A stretch of 64,000 bases of DNA. Origin: Macrococcoides caseolyticum (GTDB lineage: Bacteria > Bacillota > Bacilli > Staphylococcales > Staphylococcaceae). Shown here piece after piece: positions 18,049-28,518 of this stretch. Where the stretch lies: contig NZ_JAHCPS010000009.1 of assembly GCF_021366795.1 (NCBI RefSeq), forward strand, positions 1 to 64,000, written 5' to 3'. The position numbers and the translations under genes are program-made. Positions within the stretch are counted from its first letter, which is position 1, and every line of letters starts with the position of its first letter. The notes below the pieces were generated by a model, which was not told the origin of the DNA, searched no databases, and worked only from the letters and a program-made list of their open reading frames with translations.

Positions 18049-18369
18049 GTTGTTTAATATTAATTAAAATGCTATTCAATCAATATCAAAAGGTGACATC
18101 AAATTAATGTGTGTCTACTTTTTCATACATGTCACAAAATCAACACATTTTTATAAAATAAAGAAAAATTATATTATCATAATTTTTTGTATTTTTTTGG
18201 ATTAACTATTTAGATGAAATCTAGTAGATGAAATTTCCATAATTTACTATTCTAGCATTATACCATGACTTTAATTGTCAATTTGAAATATATATTTATA
18301 GAAATTATATGGTAAACAACTTTTTAATAATTTTATTCGTATAAATAAAAATGGAGTATAACTATATGC

Positions 18370-18388
18370 TTTTACATTATATGTAAAA
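18370..18388. promoter_or_regulatory. Perfect 8-3-8 palindrome upstream of the adhesin promoter
   Basis: TTTTACAT-TAT-ATGTAAAA is a perfect 19-bp inverted repeat lying 9-27 bp upstream of the -35 element. It is a candidate operator or activator site; its protein is unknown. Confidence 0.45.
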
Positions 18389-18395
18389 TGTGTCG

Positions 18396-18425
18396 TTTGT
18401 TTAAACAAATGATATCACTTATAAT
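18396..18425 (+). promoter_or_regulatory. Promoter of the adhesin locus with palindrome over the -35
   Basis: TTGTTT (18397-18402), 17 bp, TATAAT (18420-18425) forms a sigma-A-type promoter. TTTGTTTAAACAAA (18396-18409) is a perfect 14-bp palindrome covering the -35, a natural repressor position. The predicted 5' UTR is about 80 nt. Confidence 0.5.
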
Positions 18426-18513
18426 TTGATTAGATTAAATTTAAAAAGTAATTAAACAATTTAGAAATATAAAAATGTATGGAATTGTTTGATAAAAAAT
18501 TCTGAGGTGAATT

Positions 18514-21500
18514 ATGACAAAGAAATTTAAAATGAGTATTATCGATGAAAAAGTAAGATACAGGTTATACAAGTCAGGGAAGCATTGGGTTAAAGCAAGT
18601 ATTAAAGATTTAGAGTTATTAAGATTGATGGGGCCTTCATTTGTAAGTCATAAAATGGATAAGACGTTAGAAACGTCAAATGAAGTAAAAGAGAAGTCTA
18701 ATCATACTTTATTAAAAGCTTCAGCCTTAATAGGCGGGGCTGCTGGGATTAATTTGTTAAATGATCAGCAGGCATTTGCCGCATCAGATGCACCGGTAAC
18801 TTCAGAATTAACAGCATATAGTGAGACGATTGCAAACCAGAACTCAACGATACTTTCTAATTCAGCAGAATCAGTTGCATCTGAATCTGATTCAGATACA
18901 ACATCTGTCACAGAAAGTGATACGCAGTCGGAATCAACGTCTACTAAAGAAAGCACAACGGATGAAAACAGTTCATCGGTTTCTTTGTCAACGGAACAAT
19001 CAGAGTCAGCACGTTTATCATTGAGCATTGAAAAGTCTGAATCACTCAGTGTATCAGAATCGCAATCAACAAGTGAATCATTATTAAAGAGCACTTCAAA
19101 TGAAAGTTCAAGTACGTCACCAGAAGAAAAATCATCTGTTAGTGATACATTAAATCAAAGTGAAACAACTTCAGATACTGCGAAACTTGCGACTTCTGAC
19201 AGTATAACGGATAGCAACTCTGATTTAAGTTCAACGGAACAATCGACGAGTATTAGAGCGTCTCAAAGTGACACATTCCTTACAAGTGATTCTAATGTAT
19301 TGACGAGTGAATCTGGAGCGGCATCTTCATCTGAACAAGCTTCAACAACAGATAGTACATCAACAAGTACTTCAATGACAACACGTTCTTCTGCATTAAA
19401 ATCAATTATGGTAGATTTGTCGACTGTTCAGAACTTAACAGCTGTTACTTCTGGAACGACAACAACATATACTGGATCAGGTACAGATATTAACAATGGC
19501 AATATTCCAATCTATTATAAATTAGTCGTAACGAACATGGGAACATATGAACAATTTACATATTCTATTTCATATGATAATCCAGCGACAACAACTGTAG
19601 AAAAACCGACTATTAGCCAAACGATTGCCAATTCACCTGAAACAGGTGGGACGATGATTACTTTGGGATCGGGATATGGTGCAATAACAGGTGTTCAAAC
19701 TTACTTCACAGATTCAAGTGGAAATAAGCTGACGAGCCCTGTGCAGGCGAATATGTCTGTTTATAACCAAGGTGGTGGAAAATATACTTGGTCGAAGCGC
19801 TTAATGTCAGGAACACAAACAGCTGCAGGTTATTCATTGGTTACAACATGGACAGCACCAATTACTTCTACGACAGGTAATTTATCTTATACTTTTACAC
19901 CATATGTCACACAAGATAATACTGCGACAGGAAGAATTAATTATTTCAATGATACGATTACTGGCGTTGATTCGGTACAATCAACATCAATGAGTACATC
20001 CACTTCAACATCAGTAGCAAATTCACAACAGACAAGTACATCTCTTGCAAATTCAACATCAGCATCACAGAGTACGTCTACTGTAAATTCACAGCAAACG
20101 AGTACGTCAGTAGCGAATTCACAGTCAGTTTCAACATCAATAGCGAATTCACAATCAGTATCAACTGCAAATTCGCAGTCGGTAAGTACATCTGTTGTGA
20201 ATTCACAATCCGTATCGACAGCGAACTCGCAGTCGGCAAGTACATCAGCAGTTAATTCACAATCGACTTCAACATCAGTAGCGAATTCACAGTCTGCCTC
20301 AACATCAGTAGCGAACTCACAGTCATTAAGTACGTCAATTAGAAATTCACAGTCATTAAGTACTTCTATAGCAAATTCACAATCAGTAAGTAATTCATTA
20401 GCTACTTCACAATCTACATCAACATCAGTAGCGAATTCACAATCAGTAAGTACATCTCTTGTGAATTCACAGCAGGCAAGTACATCATTGAGTAATGCTG
20501 AATCAGTGTCGAATTCGACAAGTCTTTCGACGTCGGCATCGACGAGTGTTGCAAATAGTGCATCAGTTTCAACTTCTACATCAGTTAGCGGATCGACTTC
20601 ACAGTCGGCAAGTACATCTTTATCGAAAGCTAATTCTGAAAGTGTATCTAATTCAGTGTCACAATCTACAAGTCTTTCGGCTGCTGATTCGCAGTCAATA
20701 GCGAATTCACAATCAGTAAGTACATCAAATTCTGTAGTAGATAGTGCCTCAGTGTCTACGTCAGTACGCAACTCAACATCGGCATCACAAAGTACATCGA
20801 CTTCTATTGCCAATAGTAATAGTGTGTCATCAAGTATTACAGCAAGTACATCGGATTCAGTAAGCACATCAGAATCAGTATCAAATAGTGAATCGCAATC
20901 AACAAACGATTCAGTAAGTACATCAGAATCCGTATCAAATAGTGAATCACAATCAACAAGTGACTCAGTAAGTACATCAGAGTCAGTATCAAATAGTGAA
21001 TCACTTTCAACAAGTGACTCATTGAGTACGTCAGAGTCAGACTCAGCCAGTGCCTCATTATCAACAAGTGATTCAGTGAGCATATCAGAGTCAGACTCAA
21101 TCAGTGAATCATTATCAGCGAGTGACTCATTGAGTACGTCAGAGTCTGTATCAATCAGTGAATCATTATCAACAAGTGACTCAGTTAGCACGTCAGAATC
21201 ATTATCAACAAGTGCATCACTTTCAACAAGTGACTCTGTTAGCACATCAGAATCAGTATCAACAAGTGCATCACTTTCAACAAGTGATTCAGTGAGCACA
21301 TCAGAGTCAGTGTCAACAAGTGAATCACAATCAACAAGTGATTCAGTGAGTACATCAGATTCAATATCTACAAGTACGTCACTATCTACGAGTGATTCAG
21401 TGAGCACGTCAGCGTCAGACTCAACAAGTGTGTCACTATCAATAAGCAATTCAGCAAGCACATCAGAATCACTTTCAAATAGCACTTCAAATTCAGCAAG

Positions 21501-24500
21501 CACTTCAACATCAATCGTTGCAAGTGAATCTGTTAGCACATCATTAAGTCAATCAGCATCAGAATCAGTATCATTAAGTGATTCGATGAGTACATCATTT
21601 AGCGATTCAGTATCATTAAGTGAATCGACACGTGGTTCAAATAGTGTGACAGCAAGTGAGTCTGAATCATTAAGTGTATCTACATCAGTGAGTACGTCAC
21701 TTAGTGCATCAGATAGTGAAATTGTCAGTCAATCATTATCGACTTCTGAATCAGCAAGTACAGAAACATCTATTTCCATTAGTACTTCACAATCAACGCG
21801 TGCGTCAGATAGCGTATCAACAAGTGTTTCGATTAGCACTTCAAGTTCTACGAGCTTATCAGAGAGTACATCAGCAAGTGCACAAACGAGTACTTCGATT
21901 TCAATCAGTGACTCAGTTAGTACGTCAGAATCAGTATCGAATAGTGAATCACAGTCTACAAGTGTATCAGTGAGTGATTCAACAAGTGTATCAGGTAGTG
22001 AATCTACTTCTAGTAGTGCTTCTGTCAGTGACTCAGCAAGTGACTCAGTAAGTGAGTCAACGTCAACAAGCGTATCTGTTAGTGACAGTGAAAGTGCGTC
22101 AAACAGTCTGTCAACATCAACAAGTGTGTCTGTAAGTGACTCAGAAAGTGTATCAGGTAGTGAATCTACATCTATCAGTGTATCAACAAGTGACTCAGAA
22201 AGTGTATCAAACAGTGAGTCTACGTCAATTAGCATGTCATCCAGCGATTCAGCAAGTGTGTCTGTCAGTGATTCGACTTCAATCAGTACATCAGTGAGTG
22301 ATTCAGCGAGCATGTCATTAAGTGAGTCAACATCAACGAGTGTGTCTGTCAGTGATAGTGAGAGCGTATCAAATAGTACGTCGACATCAACGAGTGTATC
22401 AGTAAGTGACAGTGAGAGCGTATCAAATAGTGAGTCAACATCAACGAGTGTATCGGTAAGTGACAGTGAGAGCGTATCAAATAGCGAGTCAACATCAACA
22501 AGTGTCTCAGTCAGTGACTCAACAAGTGTCTCAGTGAGTGACTCGACTTCAATCAGTACATCCGTGAGTGATTCGACTTCGATATCTGAAAGTACATCTG
22601 TTTCAGGTAGTATTTCAGTGAGCACGTCAGTAAGCTTATCGGCATCGTCAAGTGATTCAGAAAGTATTTCTATTAGTACATCGTTATCAGATTCAGTCAG
22701 CACATCAGAATCAATTAGCCAATCAGATAGTATTTCACTCAGTACATCAGTGAGCAATTCAGCATCGTCAAGTGATTCAGAAAGTATTTCAGATTCGACA
22801 TCTGTATCGACGAGTCTATCTGACAGTATTTCTGGAAGTGAATCATTAAGCACGTCGATTTCAACAAGTAGTTCAACATCATTATCAACGAGTGTATCAG
22901 GTAGTGAATCCGTTTCAATCAGTGAATCTGTGAGTGTATCAACAAGTGTTTCTGAAAGTACATCATTAAGTGATTCTCAATCATTAAGTGATTCAGCGAG
23001 TACATTTGTAAGTCAATCGACATCGACATCACTATCTACAAGCACTTCTATTAGTACATCATTAAGCGATTCAATTTCAGGTAGCCAGTCTGTAAGTTAT
23101 AGTGAGAGTCAATCATTAAGTGGATCTCAATCGAATTCTGAATCGGTTAGTATAAGTGAGAGCTTATCAGTGAGCGACTCTATTAGTGGTTCACAATCAG
23201 TGAGTAACTCAGTAAGCACATCGACAAGTGTGTCATTAAGTGATTCTCAATCATTAAGTGATTCAACAAGTGAATCAACAAGCACTTCACTGAGTGATTC
23301 ACAATCGATAAGCATTTCGACAAGTGGATCAGAAAGTGTATCTATCAGTGAGTCATTATCAAATAGTTACTCAGATAGCACATCTGAAAGTACATCTGTT
23401 AGTGTCTCTGTTTCAGGCAGTGTTTCGACATCATTAAGTGAAGCAGAAAGTGCATCAATCAGTATGTCTACGAGTGATTCATTAAGTACATCGAATTCAA
23501 TTTCAGACAGTATTTCATTAAGTACATCTGTAAGTGAATCCGGATCAACAAGCATTTCATTAAGTGGATCAAATAGTACATCTCAAAGTGTGTCAATCAG
23601 CAACTCTGGATCTCAAAGTGAATCATTAAGTGCATCAGAAAGTACTTCTATAAGTGACTCAACATCTATGAGTATTTCAGGTAGTATATCTGAATCGACA
23701 AGTAATAGTGAAAGTACATCAACTTCAAATAGTGAATCTACATCACTTAGCACGTCTATTAGTGAATCGACGTCTGTAAGTGAATCATTAAGTAATGTAG
23801 AATCGTTAAGTGTTTCAGAAAGCATATCAATTTCAGAAAGTAACTCACTAGCACAAAGTGAATCAAATAGTGAATCAACATCACTTAGTGCATCAGTTAG
23901 TGACTCAACGAGTGTTTCAAATAGTGATTCAGTTTCATTAAGTGAATCACTTAGTATGAGTGAAAGTGTTTCAAATAGTACTTCGACTTCAGAAAGTGCT
24001 GAAGCAAGTACATCAATTTCAGAAAGTAACTCATTAAGCACATCAACAAGTCTTTCAGATAGTGCATCATTAAGTATTTCGTATAGTGATTCAACGTCAA
24101 TAAGTGAATCATCAAGTATTTCGTTATCTACAAGTTATTCAGATAGTACGTCAACAAGTCTTTCAGATAGTATTTCTACTTCAGAGATGAATTCACTGAG
24201 CGGATCAACGAGCATTAATGAAAGTGACTCTATTGCGAACAGTCAGTCTTTAAGTACATCTACTGTTAATTCGGTGAGCACTTCTGTAGCTATCAGTGAA
24301 TCATTAAGTGACTCAACAAGCTTATCGAAAGAAGTATCAACTTCGATAAGTCAATCAATAAGTGAGTCAACAAGTTTATCAACAGTAGTATCAGATTCAA
24401 TAAGCACATCATTAAATAATTCAACGAGCTTATCTACATCATTATCAGACGAAACAAGCACATCATTAAATAATTCAACAAGCTTATCGACATCATTATC

Positions 24501-27210
24501 AGATGCAACAAGTACTTCACTTGCTAATTCTGAAAGTGACTCAGCAAGCGAATCAACAGTGATTAGTGACTCGATTAGTACATCAGTAAGTAATTCTTTA
24601 GTTGTATCTGAATCACTAAGTGAGTCAACAAGTTTATCAACAGTAGCATCAGATTCAATAAGCACATCTTTAAGTAACTCGACGCGCCTATCGACAGAAG
24701 TATCAACTTCGATAAGTCAATCATTAAGTGAGTCAACAAGCCTATCGACAATAGCATCAGACTCAATCAGTACATCATTAAGTGACTCAATAAGTTTATC
24801 GACAGTAGTATCAGATTCAACAAGTACATCACTAAGTAATTCAATAAGTGGCTCAATCAGTACATCTATACAAGAATCGGTATCTATGAGCACATCTAAA
24901 AATATTTCTGAAAGTTATTCAACAAGCATGTCGACAAGTCAATCGACATCGATTAGCCAGTCAACATTAATTTCAGAAAGTAGTTCAACAAGTGTATCAG
25001 ATTCAATTAGCGAATCTTTAAGTGTATCAGACAGTACATCGTTAAGTCAGTCAATCTCAGCAAGCACATCACTGTCAGCATCAGACAGTACGTCATTAAG
25101 TCAGTCAATTTTAGCAAGCACATCACTGTCAGCGTCAGACAGTACATCGTTAAGTCAGTCAATCTCAGCAAGTTCATCACTATCAGCGTCAGATAGTACA
25201 TCAATCAGTCAGTCGAACTCAGCAAGCGCATCACTGTCGGCGTCAGATAGTACATCAATGAGTAATTCAGTTGTTGCAAGTACGTCACTCTCAGAATCAG
25301 AAAGTGCTTCAGAGCGCACTTCTGTTTCAATTAGTACATCACTGAGCGATTCAAACAGTACATCAATTAGCGAATCTGATTCATTAAGTACATCACTGAG
25401 TCAGTCAGTAAGTTTATCGTCAATCGAATCAGCGTCAATTAGTACATCACTGAGTCAATCAATGCGTACATCAATAAGTGAGTCACAATCTGTAAGTACA
25501 TCATTTAGTACATCATCAAGTATGTCTGTAAGCGACTCTACATCACAAAGTGAATCAGCAAGTACACAATTAAGTGACTCAGTAAGCACTTCTGAAAGTA
25601 CATCAACAAGTAGTTCAGTTTCGACAAGTTTATCGTTAAGTGACTCTGTTAGCACTTCTGCTAGCACTTCATTAAGTGACTCAGTTAGTCTATCAAATTC
25701 ATTAAGTACTTCAATAAGTGATTCAATGCGTATATCTGAAAGTGATTCAAGCTCAAACAGTGAATCACTAAGTACATCATTAAGTGGATCTCAAAGTGTA
25801 TCAGGTTCAATCAGTGTACAATTAAGTGCATCTCAATCAACAAGTGTGTCGTTAAGCGACTCAACAAGTGTATCGCTTAGTGGTTCTTTAAGCATATCAA
25901 CGTCAACATCAGATTCAATCAGTGAATCACTAAGTACATCATTAAGCGGTTCTCAATCAACAAGTACATTAGTTAGTGCATCATTAAGTACATCACAAAG
26001 TGATTCGGTATCATTAAGCACGTCGTTAAGTGCTTCAAATAGTACATCACTAAGTGAATCAACATCAGTAAGTGGATCACAAAGTGAGTCAGCGAGCAAC
26101 TCAACAAGTGCATCTCAATCAATCAGCACGTCGTTAAGTGCTTCAAATAGTGCGTCACTAAGTGACTCAACATCAGTGAGTGAATCACAAAGTGAGTCCG
26201 CAAGCAATTCAATAAGTGTATCTCAATCAACAAGCACGTCGTTAAGTGCTTCAAATAGTACGTCACTAAGTGACTCAATATCAGTGAGTGAATCACAAAG
26301 TGAATCAGTAAGTAATTCAACAAGTGTGTCTCAATCACAAAGTACATCGTTAAGTGTTTCAAATAGTACATCACTAAGTGAATCTACTTCAACAAGCACA
26401 TCACTAAGTGGCTCAGCAAGTAGCTCATTAAGTGATTCAGGCAGTGAATCAGTATCAGTAAGTACTTCATTAAGTGCTTCAATGAGTACATCTGTGAGCA
26501 ATTCAACGTCTGAAAGTATTAGTACGAGTACATCGTTAAGTGGCTCAGTATCGTCAAGCTTATCGTTAGTAACATCGACAAGTACGTCACTAAGCACATC
26601 ACTTAGTGATTCAATAAGTGATTCATTAAGTGATTCAGGCAGTGATTCAGGCAGTGAATCCATGTCAACAAGCACATCACTAAATAATAGTGCAAGTGCA
26701 TCAATAAGTGATTCAGCATCATTAAGTGCAAGCACAAGCACATCACAAAGTGGATCATTATCAACAAGCTTATCGTTAGTAACATCGACAAGCACATCGT
26801 TAAGTGAATCATTATCAGCAAGCACATCGTTGAGTACTTCAATCAGTGAATCGATGAGTAGTTCTCATTCGATGAGTAACTCTATGATTCAAGAGGAATT
26901 ACCGACTGAAGGTACGCTTCCGATTTTAATAATTGATGATGAAGTTGATGGTACAATACCGACAGGAGATATTCCTAATACGCCAACAGAGGATGTTATA
27001 CCTACTAATACAGGTGAGCATGTAGGAGATGATACTTCATCTTCTACTGAACATGGTAAAGATAATACGAGTGGCAATAAGACAGAGCATCAAGATGTAT
27101 TACCAGATACAGGTGAGAAGCAATCGCTAATCCCTGCAGCTGTAGCATTCTTAACGGGTATTGGATTATTAAAAAGAAAAAAAGATAAAGCCCAGGAAGA
27201 TAATCAATAA
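18514..27210 (+). CDS. Serine-rich repeat glycoprotein adhesin (SraP/GspB type), LPXTG-anchored
   Basis: A 2898-residue surface glycoprotein. The N-terminus has the long accessory-Sec signal peptide with RLYKSGKHWVKASI (KxYKxGKxW motif, residues 17-28) and a hydrophobic core near 68-85 ending AFA. Then come a short serine-rich region (about 88-290), a non-repeat binding region of about 190 residues (294-484; IPIYYKLVVTNMG, GSGYGAITGVQTYF), a serine-rich repeat stalk of about 2300 residues (490-2789) and a wall anchor LPDTGEK with hydrophobic tail. Ser-x dipeptides are the likely O-glycosylation sites. The binding region does not visibly match the lectin module of S. aureus SraP, so the ligand is unknown. 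It is followed by its dedicated export and glycosylation genes. Confidence 0.95.
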   Translation: MTKKFKMSIIDEKVRYRLYKSGKHWVKASIKDLELLRLMGPSFVSHKMDKTLETSNEVKEKSNHTLLKASALIGGAAGINLLNDQQAFAASDAPVTSELTAYSETIANQNSTILSNSAESVASESDSDTTSVTESDTQSESTSTKESTTDENSSSVSLSTEQSESARLSLSIEKSESLSVSESQSTSESLLKSTSNESSSTSPEEKSSVSDTLNQSETTSDTAKLATSDSITDSNSDLSSTEQSTSIRASQSDTFLTSDSNVLTSESGAASSSEQASTTDSTSTSTSMTTRSSALKSIMVDLSTVQNLTAVTSGTTTTYTGSGTDINNGNIPIYYKLVVTNMGTYEQFTYSISYDNPATTTVEKPTISQTIANSPETGGTMITLGSGYGAITGVQTYFTDSSGNKLTSPVQANMSVYNQGGGKYTWSKRLMSGTQTAAGYSLVTTWTAPITSTTGNLSYTFTPYVTQDNTATGRINYFNDTITGVDSVQSTSMSTSTSTSVANSQQTSTSLANSTSASQSTSTVNSQQTSTSVANSQSVSTSIANSQSVSTANSQSVSTSVVNSQSVSTANSQSASTSAVNSQSTSTSVANSQSASTSVANSQSLSTSIRNSQSLSTSIANSQSVSNSLATSQSTSTSVANSQSVSTSLVNSQQASTSLSNAESVSNSTSLSTSASTSVANSASVSTSTSVSGSTSQSASTSLSKANSESVSNSVSQSTSLSAADSQSIANSQSVSTSNSVVDSASVSTSVRNSTSASQSTSTSIANSNSVSSSITASTSDSVSTSESVSNSESQSTNDSVSTSESVSNSESQSTSDSVSTSESVSNSESLSTSDSLSTSESDSASASLSTSDSVSISESDSISESLSASDSLSTSESVSISESLSTSDSVSTSESLSTSASLSTSDSVSTSESVSTSASLSTSDSVSTSESVSTSESQSTSDSVSTSDSISTSTSLSTSDSVSTSASDSTSVSLSISNSASTSESLSNSTSNSASTSTSIVASESVSTSLSQSASESVSLSDSMSTSFSDSVSLSESTRGSNSVTASESESLSVSTSVSTSLSASDSEIVSQSLSTSESASTETSISISTSQSTRASDSVSTSVSISTSSSTSLSESTSASAQTSTSISISDSVSTSESVSNSESQSTSVSVSDSTSVSGSESTSSSASVSDSASDSVSESTSTSVSVSDSESASNSLSTSTSVSVSDSESVSGSESTSISVSTSDSESVSNSESTSISMSSSDSASVSVSDSTSISTSVSDSASMSLSESTSTSVSVSDSESVSNSTSTSTSVSVSDSESVSNSESTSTSVSVSDSESVSNSESTSTSVSVSDSTSVSVSDSTSISTSVSDSTSISESTSVSGSISVSTSVSLSASSSDSESISISTSLSDSVSTSESISQSDSISLSTSVSNSASSSDSESISDSTSVSTSLSDSISGSESLSTSISTSSSTSLSTSVSGSESVSISESVSVSTSVSESTSLSDSQSLSDSASTFVSQSTSTSLSTSTSISTSLSDSISGSQSVSYSESQSLSGSQSNSESVSISESLSVSDSISGSQSVSNSVSTSTSVSLSDSQSLSDSTSESTSTSLSDSQSISISTSGSESVSISESLSNSYSDSTSESTSVSVSVSGSVSTSLSEAESASISMSTSDSLSTSNSISDSISLSTSVSESGSTSISLSGSNSTSQSVSISNSGSQSESLSASESTSISDSTSMSISGSISESTSNSESTSTSNSESTSLSTSISESTSVSESLSNVESLSVSESISISESNSLAQSESNSESTSLSASVSDSTSVSNSDSVSLSESLSMSESVSNSTSTSESAEASTSISESNSLSTSTSLSDSASLSISYSDSTSISESSSISLSTSYSDSTSTSLSDSISTSEMNSLSGSTSINESDSIANSQSLSTSTVNSVSTSVAISESLSDSTSLSKEVSTSISQSISESTSLSTVVSDSISTSLNNSTSLSTSLSDETSTSLNNSTSLSTSLSDATSTSLANSESDSASESTVISDSISTSVSNSLVVSESLSESTSLSTVASDSISTSLSNSTRLSTEVSTSISQSLSESTSLSTIASDSISTSLSDSISLSTVVSDSTSTSLSNSISGSISTSIQESVSMSTSKNISESYSTSMSTSQSTSISQSTLISESSSTSVSDSISESLSVSDSTSLSQSISASTSLSASDSTSLSQSILASTSLSASDSTSLSQSISASSSLSASDSTSISQSNSASASLSASDSTSMSNSVVASTSLSESESASERTSVSISTSLSDSNSTSISESDSLSTSLSQSVSLSSIESASISTSLSQSMRTSISESQSVSTSFSTSSSMSVSDSTSQSESASTQLSDSVSTSESTSTSSSVSTSLSLSDSVSTSASTSLSDSVSLSNSLSTSISDSMRISESDSSSNSESLSTSLSGSQSVSGSISVQLSASQSTSVSLSDSTSVSLSGSLSISTSTSDSISESLSTSLSGSQSTSTLVSASLSTSQSDSVSLSTSLSASNSTSLSESTSVSGSQSESASNSTSASQSISTSLSASNSASLSDSTSVSESQSESASNSISVSQSTSTSLSASNSTSLSDSISVSESQSESVSNSTSVSQSQSTSLSVSNSTSLSESTSTSTSLSGSASSSLSDSGSESVSVSTSLSASMSTSVSNSTSESISTSTSLSGSVSSSLSLVTSTSTSLSTSLSDSISDSLSDSGSDSGSESMSTSTSLNNSASASISDSASLSASTSTSQSGSLSTSLSLVTSTSTSLSESLSASTSLSTSISESMSSSHSMSNSMIQEELPTEGTLPILIIDDEVDGTIPTGDIPNTPTEDVIPTNTGEHVGDDTSSSTEHGKDNTSGNKTEHQDVLPDTGEKQSLIPAAVAFLTGIGLLKRKKDKAQEDNQ
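19980..26880 (+). repeat. Serine-rich repeat with 54-bp (18-residue) super-period
   Basis: About 6.9 kb of Ser-x dipeptide coding DNA. Higher-order tandem copies are spaced at exactly 54 bp in several places: 20854/20908; 22391/22445; 25027, 25081, 25135, 25189, 25243. A 108-bp unit recurs at 26023, 26131, 26239, 26347. This reveals an 18-residue unit that expands by slippage or recombination. Confidence 0.85.
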
Positions 27211-27217
27211 CTAAATG

Positions 27218-27263
27218 GCATCAAGTACATAGCACAAGCACATTAGTGTTTGTGCTATGATGC
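27218..27263 (+). repeat. Strong hairpin without T-run between adhesin gene and secY2
   Basis: ATAGCACAAGCAC pairs with GTGTTTGTGCTAT (one G-U; 27229-27258), extended by GCATCA / TGATGC outside with a bulge. Lacking a T run, it may be an attenuator, an RNase processing site or a 3' stabiliser that separates adhesin mRNA from the secretion genes. Confidence 0.6.
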
Positions 27264-27279
27264 TATTATCAAATGATAA

Positions 27280-28509
27280 ATGGGGTATTTTGTGGAACAA
27301 TCAAACAAAAAGAAATTCTTTATTAATCATATTAATTTATATAGAAACACTTTATTCACATGCATTATTTTATTTATTTACATAGTTGGAAGTAACATTC
27401 CTTTAATTCCGATGGATTCTTTGAATAAAGCTGATCATTTTTACCAAATTGCTGCGGCCAATATGGGTGGGGATGTCACGTTTATCAATTTATTCTCTTT
27501 AGGACTTGGACCATGGCTCACTGCAATGTTATTTATCAGTTTGTATTATTATAAGCAATCAAATAGTAGTATTAAGCGTACAAAACGTGAACGTCAGCGT
27601 ATTGAAAAAGTTTTAATGCTTATCATTAGTATCTTTCAGGCATTCATGATTGCGTTTACTTTATTACCACATGATGATCGTGCCATTGGAAAGATTGTAC
27701 TTATTATGCTGGTATTAGTAGCTGGTAGTTTTATGCTTGTTTGGCTCGCAGACCAAAATGCTTTATATGGTCTAGCAGGACCAATGCCAATAGTTGCGAT
27801 TAGTGTCGTAAAATCAATATTTAGACAAGGATTAATTAAAGCGCATTTTGGAACGTTTGTGATTACTATTATTGCATTGATAACATTGGTGATTGTTATT
27901 TCAATTATTTTTATGGAATTGTCAGTTTTAAGATTACCTTATATTGATATGCTTAGTGTTACAAAACACTATGTAACGCCAGAGGTCACATGGAAATTAA
28001 ATCCATCCAGTAGCTTATCCATTATGCTGAGTGTATCGTTATTTTTATTGCTCAAGCATGTTTATGATTTTGTTGTTCATTTCCTTCATATCGGTATTTT
28101 ATCTCGATTTGATTTATTTACATTTGCGCATATATATGGCATCGTCACTTTTATGCTACTTTTATTCTGGTTAAGCTATAATTTGAGTATGTTAATGCTT
28201 AATCCAGAACGTAAGGCTAATGAGTTTAAGCGAAATGGTAATTATTTCGCACATATTGAACCTGGCAAACAGACAGCGCAATTTTTGAAGAAGAAAGCGC
28301 GTCATGTTTCTTTTATCGGCGCAATTTTTGTAGTGTTATGTATCGGTATACCATTAATTTTAACGTTATTATTACCTGATTTGTATAAAGAGATTTATTT
28401 AGCAATTCAAGTAATTATTTTAATTTTTATTGGATTCAATATTAAAGAAACAATAAATACGTATTTATATTTTGATCAATACAAAGTCTTTTTAAAGAAG
28501 TATTGGTAA
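27280..28509 (+). CDS. secY2: Accessory Sec system translocase subunit SecY2
   Basis: A SecY paralogue of about 409 residues with ten predicted membrane helices forming the dedicated channel for the serine-rich adhesin. Features include ILFIYIVGSNIPLIP (helix 1) and NMGGDVTFINLFSLGLGPWLTAML, like SecY helix 2, and a short C-terminus typical of SecY2. The ATG at 27280 lacks a clear ribosome-binding site; a GTG at 27292 follows GGGGT with good spacing and may be the real start. It begins the secY2-asp1-asp2-asp3-secA2-gtfA-gtfB run. Confidence 0.92.
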   Translation: MGYFVEQSNKKKFFINHINLYRNTLFTCIILFIYIVGSNIPLIPMDSLNKADHFYQIAAANMGGDVTFINLFSLGLGPWLTAMLFISLYYYKQSNSSIKRTKRERQRIEKVLMLIISIFQAFMIAFTLLPHDDRAIGKIVLIMLVLVAGSFMLVWLADQNALYGLAGPMPIVAISVVKSIFRQGLIKAHFGTFVITIIALITLVIVISIIFMELSVLRLPYIDMLSVTKHYVTPEVTWKLNPSSSLSIMLSVSLFLLLKHVYDFVVHFLHIGILSRFDLFTFAHIYGIVTFMLLLFWLSYNLSMLMLNPERKANEFKRNGNYFAHIEPGKQTAQFLKKKARHVSFIGAIFVVLCIGIPLILTLLLPDLYKEIYLAIQVIILIFIGFNIKETINTYLYFDQYKVFLKKYW

Positions 28510-28518
28510 GGAGTCGTT

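Larger units (their letters stand above)
17998..18513. other. Long AT-rich promoter region of the serine-rich adhesin locus
   Basis: About 515 bases holding the deoB terminator, then about 460 bases without a credible ORF. Near its end are two perfect palindromes and a promoter (described separately). Such a long AT-rich upstream region suggests complex or silencer-type control of the adhesin. Confidence 0.5.

Noticed and set aside
19941-21539. Very long minus-strand ORF (about 530 codons) opposite the serine-rich repeats
   Set aside because: It mirrors the repetitive TCA/AGT codon pattern of the adhesin, has low-complexity Asp/Leu/Val composition and no ribosome-binding site. Similar antisense ORFs occur all along the repeat region.
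21729-22853. Second long antisense ORF in the adhesin repeats
   Set aside because: Same repeat-driven shadow; composition is an artefact of Ser-x coding.
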